From JABDMH01 sp965223025 (GTDB lineage Bacteria; Bacteroidota; Bacteroidia; Chitinophagales; Saprospiraceae), in assembly GCA_965223025.1 (NCBI GenBank), contig CBDCVP010000023.1, forward strand, positions 1,302,001 through 1,366,000: a stretch of 64,000 nt of DNA. Direction: 5' to 3'. Positions within the stretch are counted from its first letter, which is position 1. Each line of letters opens with the position of its first letter. Shown piece by piece: positions 1 through 9,171 of the stretch. The notes beneath the pieces were generated by a model. That model was not told where the DNA came from. It saw only the letters and a program-made list of their open reading frames with translations, and searched no databases. Position numbers and translations under genes: made by a program.

Positions 1-1374
1 GATCTGGTCCGGATGTTCATACTTTTGCCACCGGGTATACCGATATTTGTCTGTGCGCATGCTATAGCCCATCAATTCACTTTTGCGGTCATAGCCAAGT
101 GAAGGTCCTCTGGGATATTGACTGAGGGCAACCCCTTCGTACTGAGTCTCAGGATGCTCCAACGCTGACAGGAGACTCTGACCCTCCAGATGCTGAGGCT
201 TGGGGATACCCGCAAGGTCACATAAGGTCGGATAGATATCCACGAGTTCTGCCAGCGTATTCGTGGATGTACCTCCCTTCATACCAGGAACTGAGAAGAA
301 CAAGGGAACTTTCGTATCCAATTCGAAATTGGAGTGTTTACACCAATTGCCATAATCTCCCAGCTTGTATCCGTGGTCTGCCCACAGGACTATGATGGTC
401 TCTTCTGCCAGGTTGAGCTCCTCCAGGGCGTTCAGCAGTTTTCCGACCTGGGCATCGATCATGCTCACCGACGCATAATAGCCATGGATGAGATGACGTG
501 TCATATCGTCGTCAAGCTGTCCTTGAGCAGGTACGTCGTCGTACTTGCGGAGTTCGCCAAAGTTTGCTAGGGCCATCGGAGCCATGCCCTCTGGATTGTT
601 TCGGTCAGGGATCCTGATCTTGGCTGGATCGTACAGATCCCAATACTTTTTGGGTGCAACAAAGGGAAGATGGGGTTTGACGAATCCCACTGCCAGAAAA
701 AAAGTAGAATCCCTTAGCTCATGGAGGCGTCGAACGGCGTGATCTGCCGACATGGCGTCGGTCATGTTTGCTTCATGCTCTGAAGATCGATAAAAAGGAA
801 GCTTTTTACCATGCAGCGTAGGAAAATCACTCTCGAGTCCGACCGTATCGCCACGCTGTACTTTGGCCAATTGCCTCCTACTGAGGCCCATATTGTAATC
901 TGCACGACTCCATGACAACGAATCATCCTGATTGCCATGACCAAGGTGGTAGATCTTTCCCATTCTTTCGGTGTGGTAACCGTGTTGTCTAAAGTATTGA
1001 GGTAGGGTAACTACCTCAGGTACATTGGTGCGAAAGAAGGTATATAGATCATAGATGCCCATAGCATCAGGACGCAGCCCGGTGAGGACACTATTTCGAC
1101 TCGGTGCACACACGGCCTGCTGACAGTAAGCTCGGGTGAAGGTAATGCCCCGCTCGGCAAGTCGGTCGAAATGAGGTGTGACCATCTGATCCGCACCATA
1201 GTTGCTCAACTCAGGTCTCAAATCGTCTACCGCAATAAAAAGTATGTTGGGATATTTTCTTTCGGTAGCTAGCTCTGAGACGTCTTTGCAGCTTATCACT
1301 GACCAAGTGACCAGGCTGAGAAAAAGGACCAGTGAGCTCACTCCGGAAAGTGCCATCTTCATAAAATGATCCAT
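1..1374 (-). CDS. S1-family sulfatase, iduronate-2-sulfatase-like (3' end outside window)
   Basis: An exported sulfatase that removes sulfate esters from a glycan in the periplasm or at the cell surface. The frame is open from an ATG at 1374 to the left edge (458 codons), so the C-terminus is missing. A hydrophobic signal segment (VSSLVLFLSLVTWSVISC) ends in a possible lipobox Cys. The metal-binding start reads ILFIAVDDLRPELSNYG. The maturation motif CAPSRNSVLTG carries the Cys-x-Pro-Ser-Arg that becomes formylglycine. Later motifs are KPHLPFVAPKKYW and WADHGYKLGDYGNWCKH, the iduronate-2-sulfatase-type pattern rather than the arylsulfatase type. ATG at 1362 (MKMALSG) is an equally good start. 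The substrate cannot be read from sequence; a sulfated algal or animal polysaccharide is likely. Confidence 0.9.
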   Translation of the reverse strand, partial: MDHFMKMALSGVSSLVLFLSLVTWSVISCKDVSELATERKYPNILFIAVDDLRPELSNYGADQMVTPHFDRLAERGITFTRAYCQQAVCAPSRNSVLTGLRPDAMGIYDLYTFFRTNVPEVVTLPQYFRQHGYHTERMGKIYHLGHGNQDDSLSWSRADYNMGLSRRQLAKVQRGDTVGLESDFPTLHGKKLPFYRSSEHEANMTDAMSADHAVRRLHELRDSTFFLAVGFVKPHLPFVAPKKYWDLYDPAKIRIPDRNNPEGMAPMALANFGELRKYDDVPAQGQLDDDMTRHLIHGYYASVSMIDAQVGKLLNALEELNLAEETIIVLWADHGYKLGDYGNWCKHSNFELDTKVPLFFSVPGMKGGTSTNTLAELVDIYPTLCDLAGIPKPQHLEGQSLLSALEHPETQYEGVALSQYPRGPSLGYDRKSELMGYSMRTDKYRYTRWQKYEHPDQI

Positions 1375-1442
1375 TTTGGATGAGATTTTCACTTCTTCGA
1401 GATTGGGTGATTATGGATTATCTGTGGACTGACAAAAATGTA

Positions 1443-1506
1443 AAGATCGCCACAAGTGGCTATCTTGCTTTGGTTGTCTTTTCGGAGTGGTGCTACTAGT
1501 GGTGCT
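1443..1506. promoter_or_regulatory. Imperfect palindrome and 12-bp-period direct repeat upstream of sulfatase
   Basis: The 292-bp gap between the sulfatase and the SMP-30 gene has no convincing ORF. It holds an imperfect palindrome at 1443-1466 (AAGAT-c-GCCAC-aa-GTGGC-t-ATCTT) and a 9-bp direct repeat AGTGGTGCT at 1486-1494 and 1498-1506. The palindrome lies about 70-90 bp upstream of the sulfatase start, a plausible operator position between divergent genes. No factor can be named. Confidence 0.25.
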
Positions 1507-1666
1507 GCAGGGAGGTGGTAAATGTGCATGCTATTAAGGTAAGGATAATTAAAGAAATTGAGCTGCGCTTTCTGAATCAAATACCTTTGAGATAGTCGAC
1601 CATTACTAATTGCCAATCTCTAAGCAATTAGGGATTTGTATATTGCGCAGTAGTAAAGCACATGAG

Positions 1667-2563
1667 ATGAGTAAGCATCTGGTTTTTCTTCTACTATCGA
1701 TCATCATTGGATCTGAAGGGCTGTCACAGTCGACCGAAAGCAAGGTGATTGCCAAAGATGCTAAGGTGCGATTGATCGATGCTAGTTTTAGTTTTACGGA
1801 GGGTCCTGCAGTGGATCACTTGGGCAATGTATATTTTACCGATCAACCCAACAACCGGATACTGAAGTGGTCAGCGGGGGATAACCGGATCGATGTTTTT
1901 ATGGAAAATGTGGGTCGGTCGAACGGGCTATTTTTTGACCATCAAGGGAATCTCCTCGCTTGTGCTGATGAAAATAACCAACTCTGGAAAATAGGACCAG
2001 ATAAAAAAATCGAGGTCTTGGTGACGGATTATGAAGGGCAACGTCTCAACGGTCCTAACGATCTATGGGTAGATAAGAAAGGTGGCATTTACTTTACCGA
2101 TCCATTTTATCAGAGAAAATGGTGGTCACATTCTGAAAAAGAAATAGAAGAAGAAAGGGTTTATTATCTGGCACCCAATGGATCCATCGAAGTTGCTGCT
2201 ACCGGTTTTAAGAGACCCAATGGAATCGTGGGAACAAAGAATGGAAAAAAATTATATGTAGCAGACATCGGAAATAAAACCACGTATGTTTTTTCAGTAG
2301 CAAAGGATGGATCACTGAGAGATAGAAAGCTATTTGCAAACATGGGATCAGATGGTATGACCGTAGACCACAAGGGCAATGTATATCTGACCGGAAATGG
2401 CGTCACGGTTTTTAATCGCCGTGGCAAGAAAATTGGGGAAATACCGATTGATCAGCGCTGGACTGCCAATGTTGTGTTTGGTGGGCCAGCCCAGAGGACA
2501 CTGTTTGTCACAGCGATGGGAGCAGTATATACTTTAGAAATGAGTGTACATGGTGTTCGATGA
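1667..2563 (+). CDS. SMP-30/gluconolactonase family protein, exported
   Basis: A six-bladed propeller lactonase (SMP-30/regucalcin/LRE family) that hydrolyses sugar lactones with a divalent metal. The chosen ATG at 1667 gives 298 residues and a clean signal peptide (MSKHLVFLLLSIIIGS). An in-frame ATG at 1610 would add 19 residues ahead of it and spoil the signal. Expected metal ligands are visible: Glu45 in FTEGPAVD, Asn185 in KRPNGIV and Asp229 in GSDGMTVD; the substrate-side motif is NGPNDLW (128-134). The stop overlaps the next start by four bases (ATGA), so translation is coupled to the nitrilase gene. The pairing suggests a small catabolic operon acting on a sugar acid or related lactone; the substrate is unknown. 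Confidence 0.85.
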   Translation: MSKHLVFLLLSIIIGSEGLSQSTESKVIAKDAKVRLIDASFSFTEGPAVDHLGNVYFTDQPNNRILKWSAGDNRIDVFMENVGRSNGLFFDHQGNLLACADENNQLWKIGPDKKIEVLVTDYEGQRLNGPNDLWVDKKGGIYFTDPFYQRKWWSHSEKEIEEERVYYLAPNGSIEVAATGFKRPNGIVGTKNGKKLYVADIGNKTTYVFSVAKDGSLRDRKLFANMGSDGMTVDHKGNVYLTGNGVTVFNRRGKKIGEIPIDQRWTANVVFGGPAQRTLFVTAMGAVYTLEMSVHGVR

Positions 2564-3342
2564 AATCACCACCAATCGATAAACTAAAAGTCGGCATTGG
2601 TCAGTTGCAGGTCGTAGCCGGCGATGCTGGGATTAATATGCAGGTCGCCCTAGAATTTGTGGCCTGGGCTTCGGCCCAAGCTTGTGATATAGTAGTGTTG
2701 CCAGAATGTCTGGATCTGGGTTGGACGGATCCCTCTGCATCCTCCGCCGCCAGTCGCATACCAGGACCAAGAAGTGCCATGCTTTCTGGAGCTGCTCGAG
2801 ATCATAGGATATTTGTCGTCGCGGGTCTCACGGAAATAGCTGAAGAGGGGATTTTTAATACAGCAGTACTCATCGATGATCGAGGAGACATCCTAGCTCG
2901 GCACCGAAAAATCAATATTCTAAATATTGCGGCTCATATTTATAGCCGGGGCACAGATATTGGTGTGGTCCCTACGAAGCTTGGGAGGATCGGTATTAAT
3001 ATTTGTGCCGATCTGCTGCCTGAGAGCAATGACCTGGGATATGCTCAGGGAGCCATGGGGGCGGACATGATTTTTTCTCCTTGCAGCTGGGCGGTACCAC
3101 CAGATTTCGACCAGAAAGCAACCCCCTATGGTCAACAGTGGAAGGAATCTTACACTGCCATCGCTGCCAAGTATCAGATTCCAATGGTAGGTGTCAGCAA
3201 CACGGGAGAAATCAAGGGAGGTGCATGGGCGGGGTGGCATTGCATCGGAGCATCACTGGTAATACAATCCGATGGTCGAATAGAGCAATTTCCATTCTCG
3301 AAAAACTCCAGTCAACTATTTACCACCGAAATATCGCTATGA
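2560..3342 (+). CDS. Carbon-nitrogen hydrolase (nitrilase superfamily)
   Basis: A cytoplasmic amidohydrolase of the nitrilase superfamily, 260 residues, the normal size for a single-domain member. The Glu-Lys-Cys triad is intact: Glu49 in VVLPECLDLGW, Lys117 in RHRKINIL and Cys149 in INICADLL. The start codon overlaps the SMP-30 stop (ATGA at 2560-2563), so the two are made as a pair. The family hydrolyses amides or carbamoyl groups; which substrate cannot be told here. The gene converges on the di-heme peroxidase gene with a 16-bp gap and no obvious terminator. Confidence 0.88.
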   Translation: MKSPPIDKLKVGIGQLQVVAGDAGINMQVALEFVAWASAQACDIVVLPECLDLGWTDPSASSAASRIPGPRSAMLSGAARDHRIFVVAGLTEIAEEGIFNTAVLIDDRGDILARHRKINILNIAAHIYSRGTDIGVVPTKLGRIGINICADLLPESNDLGYAQGAMGADMIFSPCSWAVPPDFDQKATPYGQQWKESYTAIAAKYQIPMVGVSNTGEIKGGAWAGWHCIGASLVIQSDGRIEQFPFSKNSSQLFTTEISL

Positions 3343-3358
3343 TCCAGTTTCTAGAGGC

Positions 3359-4600
3359 CTAGTAATTGAAAGGATCTGAAAACTTTTCGTCCTGCAACAG
3401 CTGATCACTGGTGAGCGTCTCCATAAAAGCCACTAGAGCCGCTTTCTCATACGCAGAAAGCTGCAATCGTTGTGGTAGTCCGTTCTGGTCTTTTAGTTTT
3501 TCATCCAAAGCAGCATGTGATTTTATCCCATGGTCATAGTGATCCACAACTTCCATTAAGTCTGTAAAGCGACCATCGTGCATGTAGGGTCCGGTCAGTG
3601 CAATATTTCTCAAGGACGGAATGCGAAATCTTCCCTCTCCTCTTCCCTGGTCGATGTAATTTTTATCCAGTCCGATGTTGGTAGATCCTGCCACACCTTG
3701 AGCACCATAGGCCCCTCCGGGAAAATCTGGAGCTGCAAAATTAGGTAATGCGTGGCACGAACCGCATTGCGCACGTTCACTGAAAAACAAGTCATGACCC
3801 AATCTCTCTTTTTCTGAAAATCCGCTAAATCCTGATTCCATATTGCGATCAAATTTTGAATCAAAAGTGGTCATCGAGCAAACAAATTGGGTCAAGGCAT
3901 CAGAAATTCTTGCCGACGTGATTTCGCTAGAACCGAAGGCCTCCTTGAATAGCTCTGCGTAATAATCTTTTTGTGCTAACTTTTTATTCAAGTAGCCGAG
4001 CGATTCCATACCCATCTCGATGTGATCGCTGATGGGATTGAGCACCAGCGTTCTGACGGTTGGAGCACGCGCATCCCAAAACATATTCTCATTCAGACCC
4101 GCATTGAGGATGGCCATGGAGTTTCGTTTTGTCTCCACACCCCTGAAACCAGGAGAAGTCGCTCTGCCGTCTGCAAAGCCCAATGCCTGGACATGGCAGC
4201 TGCCACAGGATACTGTATTGGTGATGCTGAGACTGCGATCATAGAATAGCACCCTGCCCAGGGTGGCACCAGCATCCGTAATCAAAGGGATGTTCTTAGA
4301 CGAAGAAGTGAAACCGTGTAAGACTGTGCCATTGGCAGAGGCATCTACTACCGATTCAAGACCTATTATATGAGCTGGATCTGGCTTAGCTACTGGCAGG
4401 CCCATGGCAATTCGCAGGTCCCTTACAGCGGGATGGTCCTTGACATGAATGGGCATCTCTTCCACGCTATACTGATGTAATTCGACCGGTATTTTGGGTG
4501 TCAGGGAGGCTGTGTCATCGACCACAAGGTTGGTCTCTGATTTATCACATGCTGCCATCAAAAAAACGAGTGAAATCAGTACGGTCAGTATCTTTTTCAT
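3359..4600 (-). CDS. Di-heme cytochrome c peroxidase family lipoprotein
   Basis: A periplasmic MauG/CcpA-type di-heme protein (413 residues) that reduces peroxide or oxidises a partner. The N-terminus is a lipoprotein signal (LVFLMAAC, Cys18). Two haem motifs are present, CGSCH at 132-136 and CGSCH at 279-283, with the usual distal-Met segment GPYMHDGRF (Met340). An extra stretch of about 85 residues between the lipobox and the first domain is not recognised. It stands alone, followed by two small outer-membrane-type genes further upstream on the same strand. Classic bacterial CCPs are shorter, so this belongs to the longer Bacteroidota cytochrome-c peroxidase group. Confidence 0.9.
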   Translation of the reverse strand: MKKILTVLISLVFLMAACDKSETNLVVDDTASLTPKIPVELHQYSVEEMPIHVKDHPAVRDLRIAMGLPVAKPDPAHIIGLESVVDASANGTVLHGFTSSSKNIPLITDAGATLGRVLFYDRSLSITNTVSCGSCHVQALGFADGRATSPGFRGVETKRNSMAILNAGLNENMFWDARAPTVRTLVLNPISDHIEMGMESLGYLNKKLAQKDYYAELFKEAFGSSEITSARISDALTQFVCSMTTFDSKFDRNMESGFSGFSEKERLGHDLFFSERAQCGSCHALPNFAAPDFPGGAYGAQGVAGSTNIGLDKNYIDQGRGEGRFRIPSLRNIALTGPYMHDGRFTDLMEVVDHYDHGIKSHAALDEKLKDQNGLPQRLQLSAYEKAALVAFMETLTSDQLLQDEKFSDPFNY

Positions 4601-4614
4601 CGCAGTGGATTTTC

Positions 4615-4630
4615 TTATACTAACGTATAA
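4615..4630. promoter_or_regulatory. Inverted repeat just upstream of the di-heme peroxidase gene
   Basis: TTATAC-TAAC-GTATAA, 6-bp perfect arms with a 4-base spacer, begins 15 bp upstream of the peroxidase ATG. It could be an operator or part of the core promoter. No binding protein can be named. Confidence 0.3.
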
Positions 4631-4654
4631 ATTACATTCTTTGTCTTTCGTTGA

Positions 4655-5215
4655 TTAGAATTTAACATTTGCATGGATGGATACAGGTGGAAGAATGAGA
4701 AGCTGTGTTCCAAATCCAGCACTACCAATATATATTTGTGCTTCGGCAAAAAAACTTATAGAAGGCCATGGATGATACTCAATGCCCCTGGACAAGACTA
4801 AGCCCACCGCACCATCATCGCTTTGGTCACGGATGAGTGAAGTATTAAAGCCAATGATGTTGGCATATCCACCCAACCCACGTCGGTAGACAAATTTTCC
4901 GCCCCCGATCCATTTTCTGCGTTCGAAACCGACTAGCAAGTTGATGTGATCCGTGACGGTGACCAAACCATCGGTTACTTGACCACCCATACTTATACGC
5001 AAGCCGCGGTTTTTCTTACTCATGATATACATGTGCAAACTGTAAGGACCTATTTGACCACCCCCACGATTGAAGGGTACCACTTGTGTCAATAGGCCAG
5101 TGAGGTTCAAACCAACCTCACGATAGGGACGACCTTCAAAGGGTCTTTGGCCGGATGATTCTACCCATAAAAAGAGGCAAATGCATACTCCATACCATAT
5201 GCTGTTCCTTTGCAT
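4655..5215 (-). CDS. Small outer-membrane beta-barrel-like protein (paralogue A)
   Basis: Not assigned to a named family. The 186-residue product starts with a signal peptide (ICLFLWVESSGQ) and then alternates short polar/hydrophobic strands (YREVGLNLTGLL, LRISMGGQVT, INLLVGFERRKW), as in small outer-membrane barrels of Bacteroidota. It resembles the next gene upstream: both share an (E)xGLNxTxxL opening, a middle (R)xxxGGxV block and a similar spacing of strands. The two are five bases apart and so co-transcribed. Function is unknown; a structural or lipid-facing barrel is the most that can be said. Confidence 0.6.
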   Translation of the reverse strand: MQRNSIWYGVCICLFLWVESSGQRPFEGRPYREVGLNLTGLLTQVVPFNRGGGQIGPYSLHMYIMSKKNRGLRISMGGQVTDGLVTVTDHINLLVGFERRKWIGGGKFVYRRGLGGYANIIGFNTSLIRDQSDDGAVGLVLSRGIEYHPWPSISFFAEAQIYIGSAGFGTQLLILPPVSIHANVKF

Positions 5216-5220
5216 TGGGT

Positions 5221-5853
5221 CTATAGTTTAAAGTAAACATAAAGGGAGACTGGCAGCGTATGTCCGAGATTGAAGGATCTCTCTTTGACAAATTGATTGC
5301 GGTTGGCATTTTCCGTTACGAAGCGATCACGACGGCGCCAGATGACACTGAGTGAACTTTCGGTAGTTAGGGAAAGCCACTTGTTGAGCTGATATCTAAA
5401 ACCGAGAAACGCGGCTGGTCCACCTTGTAGTGTGGAGGACTCAGTGAGCGTGGATTGACGGAATGCATCCGTCGTTGTGTGGGAATAGGTGAATATTGCA
5501 TCCGCACCATACAATAAGATAATCTTTTGACCAATCGGCCGGTGCCACTCGCATCCAATCTTGGTCAGCAATTCTCGGGATTTGATGCTAGCGAGATTGA
5601 CTGTTTTTTCGCTATCGACACTGCCTCCGATGTGAAAACGAAAGGCAGCATGTCGATTCTGGTGAAAAACTTTGCCTGCGATGATGTATTGCTCCAGCAT
5701 AGCTCTCGGAAAATCCGAGTTGAAGAAATTAGCCAATACACTGGTGATGTTTAGCCCCAGTTCAATTCTCCTCTTCTGATGGACGCTGTCTTCCTGAGCT
5801 GATCCTTGAGCGTACGTCAAAAAGCAGAGGGAAAGTAGTGTAATGATTCTCAT
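5221..5853 (-). CDS. Small outer-membrane beta-barrel-like protein (paralogue B)
   Basis: A 210-residue exported protein with signal peptide (IITLLSLCFLTYAQGSAQ) and amphipathic strands such as IELGLNITSVLANFF, AAFRFHIGGSV, KIILLYGADAIF and FLGFRYQLNKWLSL. It ends in an aromatic strand (PVSLYVYFKL), typical of proteins inserted by the BAM machinery. It is paralogous to the gene five bases downstream. It is likely the first gene of this pair; the 150-bp gap before it separates it from the divergent transporter gene. Confidence 0.62.
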   Translation of the reverse strand: MRIITLLSLCFLTYAQGSAQEDSVHQKRRIELGLNITSVLANFFNSDFPRAMLEQYIIAGKVFHQNRHAAFRFHIGGSVDSEKTVNLASIKSRELLTKIGCEWHRPIGQKIILLYGADAIFTYSHTTTDAFRQSTLTESSTLQGGPAAFLGFRYQLNKWLSLTTESSLSVIWRRRDRFVTENANRNQFVKERSFNLGHTLPVSLYVYFKL

Positions 5854-6004
5854 GGGGGTGCCCGTAGTTTATTTGTTCTTATACAACGATGAAATTGCAT
5901 GGTTTGTGTATTATTTGGTCCCATTTGCGATGGTCCATTCCCTAAATGCCTCACATTATACACCACATTTACACCAGCCCTACAACCCAATAAACCATTA
6001 GGCC

Positions 6005-7375
6005 ATGAAGTCGGCATCTGCGAGAGTGGCCGAAGAAGGATACATCCTCCAGAATCTGTATTTTGTTTCCACAGATCACATCGCATTGATTAAAAACGAC
6101 ACTCGAACTATCAACGGATGGGCCATGTACGATTGGGCCAACTCCGTGTATGCACTGGTCATCGCATCGGCCATCTTTCCAGCTTATTACAACGAGGTAA
6201 CTAGGGGTCATGGCAACGAATTGGTCAGACTTTTCGGTCTAGAGTTGCAGAATACCGCAATTTATTCTATCTGTTTGGGCTTGTCTTTTGGCTTGGTAGC
6301 ATTCATCACTCCGCTACTGTCCTCGATAGCCGACTACACCGGTCTTCATAAGTTGTTTATGAAGATTTTCTGCTACACGGGTGGACTGGCTTGTGCGGCC
6401 TTATTTTGGTTTGATGGTACCAATGTCACATTGGGTTTGATTTGTCTGATGCTGGCCACGATCGGGTACGCAGGTAGTATGGTCTACTACAATGCTTATC
6501 TACCAGTCATCGTCAGTGATGATCGAAAAGATTTTGTGAGTGCTCGAGGATATGCTTTAGGGTATATTGGGGCATCGACCTTGCTATTGATAAATCTCGC
6601 TCTAATCCTCAATCAACGGCGTCTGGGTATAGAGGACGATACATTGCTACCCAGGTTGTCATTTCTGCTGACCGGTATTTGGTGGATCGGATTTGCTCAG
6701 ATCTCCTTTCGGAGGCTTCCCAGAGGTACTCATGATAGGCAAAATGTCTCCTTCAATCCTTGGCGGGGTTATCAAGAGCTCCGGAAGGTGTGGCAATCCC
6801 TCAAAAAGACCCCCATTCTACGTAGATTTCTATGTGGCTTTTTCTGGTACATCCTGGGAGTCCAAACAGTCATGTTCATGGCTGCATCCTTTGGTGAAAA
6901 GGAGGTACATCTCACATTGACACAGCTCATCACCGTAGTCCTCATTCTTGAGTACATCGGTATCGCAGGGGCATACCTTTTTGCTTGGATGTCAAGAAAG
7001 ATCGGCAATCTTCCTGCTCTTTTAGTGGCGATATCCTGTTGGATTCTGATTTGTGTTGGAGCTTATTTTATTTCATCGGCCTTTCATTTCTATATTGCGG
7101 CATTTTTCATTGGCATTGTGATGGGTGGGGTGCAGGCACTATCGAGATCTACTTTTGCCAAACTTATTCCCGTCACCCAAAACAATGCGGGGTACTTTGG
7201 TTTTTACGATGTCTGCGAAAAAGTAGCAATGATGATGGGTTTGGTGATGTTTGGTTATCTTGATAATTTGACAGGCAGTATGCGCAATTCGATCATTGCA
7301 CTGACCATATGTTTTATCCTAGGTGCAGTGGTGCTGGCATATGCGCACCAAGGCCTGAAACGATCATCCACGTAG
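6005..7375 (+). CDS. MFS transporter, UMF1 (Atg22-like) family
   Basis: An inner-membrane permease of the UMF1/Atg22-like branch of the major facilitator superfamily, with about 12 hydrophobic segments in 456 residues. The family hallmark INGWAMYDWANSVYALVI lies at the start of the first helix. The annotated ATG at 6005 puts about 30 polar residues ahead of that motif, longer than usual; an in-frame TTG at 6086 (giving M-I-K-N-D) would match typical family length, so the start is uncertain. Substrate is unknown; fungal relatives export amino acids from vacuoles. The sulfatase gene follows 48 bp downstream on the same strand. Confidence 0.87.
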   Translation: MKSASARVAEEGYILQNLYFVSTDHIALIKNDTRTINGWAMYDWANSVYALVIASAIFPAYYNEVTRGHGNELVRLFGLELQNTAIYSICLGLSFGLVAFITPLLSSIADYTGLHKLFMKIFCYTGGLACAALFWFDGTNVTLGLICLMLATIGYAGSMVYYNAYLPVIVSDDRKDFVSARGYALGYIGASTLLLINLALILNQRRLGIEDDTLLPRLSFLLTGIWWIGFAQISFRRLPRGTHDRQNVSFNPWRGYQELRKVWQSLKKTPILRRFLCGFFWYILGVQTVMFMAASFGEKEVHLTLTQLITVVLILEYIGIAGAYLFAWMSRKIGNLPALLVAISCWILICVGAYFISSAFHFYIAAFFIGIVMGGVQALSRSTFAKLIPVTQNNAGYFGFYDVCEKVAMMMGLVMFGYLDNLTGSMRNSIIALTICFILGAVVLAYAHQGLKRSST

Positions 7376-7423
7376 TAGGAACTCAATAAACACTTTGTAG
7401 ATCATTTTCCAAAAAAACCTAAT

Positions 7424-9004
7424 ATGTCGAATCCATTCCTTCTGAAGAGGTTCTCTAATCTGATGCTGTTTCTAGTTGCCGTAATTTTGGTGCATATTGA
7501 TGCTGCTGAGTGCAAGAACCAGTCCATTACTTTGAGGGACGATCGCCCCAACATCATCGTGATAATAGGCGATGACATTGGATTTTCTGATATCGGATGT
7601 TACGGTGCCGAAATCAAAACACCCAATCTGGATCGATTGGCCGCGGGTGGCATGCGCTTTCGCAACTTCTATAATATGTCCAAGTGCAATCCGACAAGGT
7701 CTACCATGATGACTGGACTATACATGGGTAATGACCATGCCATTTCCTTTGTGCCTCTCTTGAGAGAAGCTGGTTATTCTGCCATGATTAGTGGTAAGGA
7801 GCATTTTGACAAATGGGTGCCAAAGGAGTGTTATTTTTCGGAAACATTCGAGAAGTCCTTTACATTCTGGGCCACCACAGAATATTTTGTGCCACCATCT
7901 GGAAGCTTTGAGCGGCCATTTTATTTGGATGGAGTAGAGGTGAGTGCCACCGAAATTGAGGCGGAAATTGAGCCAAAGTATAAGACAGATTTCATCACAG
8001 ATTATGCGCTGCGGTATCTGGACGAGATGATCGATCGGGATCGACCCTACTTTCTTTTACTCCCTTACCACGCTGCTCACTATCCATTGCAAGCCAGACC
8101 TGAAGATATCGCAAAATATCGAGGAAAGTACCGACAAGGTTGGGATGATATCAGAGCACAACGTTTTGCTCGGATGAAACAGATGGGTATCCTGGACCAG
8201 GATATAAAATTGTCGCCACCATCAGATAATAGCAACCGCTTTCGTGGTGCACCAGATGGGTGGCCAGAGATCAGAGAAAAATGGCCGACTTACTATTCCT
8301 GGGCATCGATGACTCCAGAGGAAAAGGATGAGAAGGACCTAGAGATGGCTGTTTTTGCAGCGATGATAGACCGCATGGATCAAAACATTGGTAGAGTAAT
8401 CGACCGAGTCGAGGCTGCTGGGCAACTGGATAATACTTTGATACTATTTTTTAGCGATAATGGTTCCTGTCCTTTTGATAGCAATAAGGACTTCGACATT
8501 CCACCTGGGCCAGCAGAATCCTATCGCTGTCTTTCTACACCCTGGGCAAATGTGGGCAACACACCCTACCGGCTATATAAGCAGAATGGCCATGAGGGAG
8601 GTGCAAAAACACATTTGATTGCGCATTGGCCTAAACAAATTGTCAGCAATCAGATGACAGATGCCATGAGCCATGTGGCAGACTTGTTTCCGACCTTTCT
8701 GGAGATGGCCGGTGTAGTTTACCCAGAAGATCGGAATGGTAAGAAGACGCTGCCTCTGGATGGACATTCACTGATGCCGGTGTTTTCAGGCAGGACCACC
8801 TCTCATCACCAGGATCTAATATCCGGTCACAAAGAGATTTTTCGGATGTACAGAAACAATCGGTGGAAAATTGTGCGCGAAAATGGTGACCAGTGGGAAT
8901 TGTATGACATGAAGAAGGACCCTACAGAACTCAAAAATCTGGCCGTAAAGAAGCCCGGAAGAATTCGACGTATGATCGCATCTTATCATGCGAAATCCTT
9001 GTAG
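7424..9004 (+). CDS. S1-family sulfatase (arylsulfatase-like)
   Basis: A complete 526-residue exported sulfatase. It has an N-terminal hydrophobic signal (LMLFLVAVILVHIDAAEC), the metal-binding opening IIVIIGDDIGFSDIGCYG (Asp50/Asp51), and the formylglycine motif C88-N-P-T-R92 followed by STMMTGLYMG. A second metal motif is FFSDNGSCPF. The C-terminal region (YRNNRWKIVRENGDQWELYD) is the usual sulfatase subdomain. It is a different subfamily from the partial sulfatase at the left edge, so the locus likely attacks more than one sulfate linkage. A formylglycine-generating enzyme is needed but is not in the window. Confidence 0.93.
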   Translation: MSNPFLLKRFSNLMLFLVAVILVHIDAAECKNQSITLRDDRPNIIVIIGDDIGFSDIGCYGAEIKTPNLDRLAAGGMRFRNFYNMSKCNPTRSTMMTGLYMGNDHAISFVPLLREAGYSAMISGKEHFDKWVPKECYFSETFEKSFTFWATTEYFVPPSGSFERPFYLDGVEVSATEIEAEIEPKYKTDFITDYALRYLDEMIDRDRPYFLLLPYHAAHYPLQARPEDIAKYRGKYRQGWDDIRAQRFARMKQMGILDQDIKLSPPSDNSNRFRGAPDGWPEIREKWPTYYSWASMTPEEKDEKDLEMAVFAAMIDRMDQNIGRVIDRVEAAGQLDNTLILFFSDNGSCPFDSNKDFDIPPGPAESYRCLSTPWANVGNTPYRLYKQNGHEGGAKTHLIAHWPKQIVSNQMTDAMSHVADLFPTFLEMAGVVYPEDRNGKKTLPLDGHSLMPVFSGRTTSHHQDLISGHKEIFRMYRNNRWKIVRENGDQWELYDMKKDPTELKNLAVKKPGRIRRMIASYHAKSL

Positions 9005-9171
9005 AATCACACGCCGGTCCTCGCCTGAGTAGGTCAATAGTAGCCATTTCTAGCAGAGAATGACCGGATCCCGGAGTTTGTCGGAGGATGGGAGTTGCTC
9101 CTTTGACAGGCCAACTGGATCTTATATGATGGTTCGAGACATAAATGCTGAGTCTACCAGAAATGATCGGG

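Noticed and set aside
1389..1616. A 75-codon minus-strand frame upstream of the sulfatase
   Set aside because: No domain or signal; it overlaps the likely operator region between the divergent genes.
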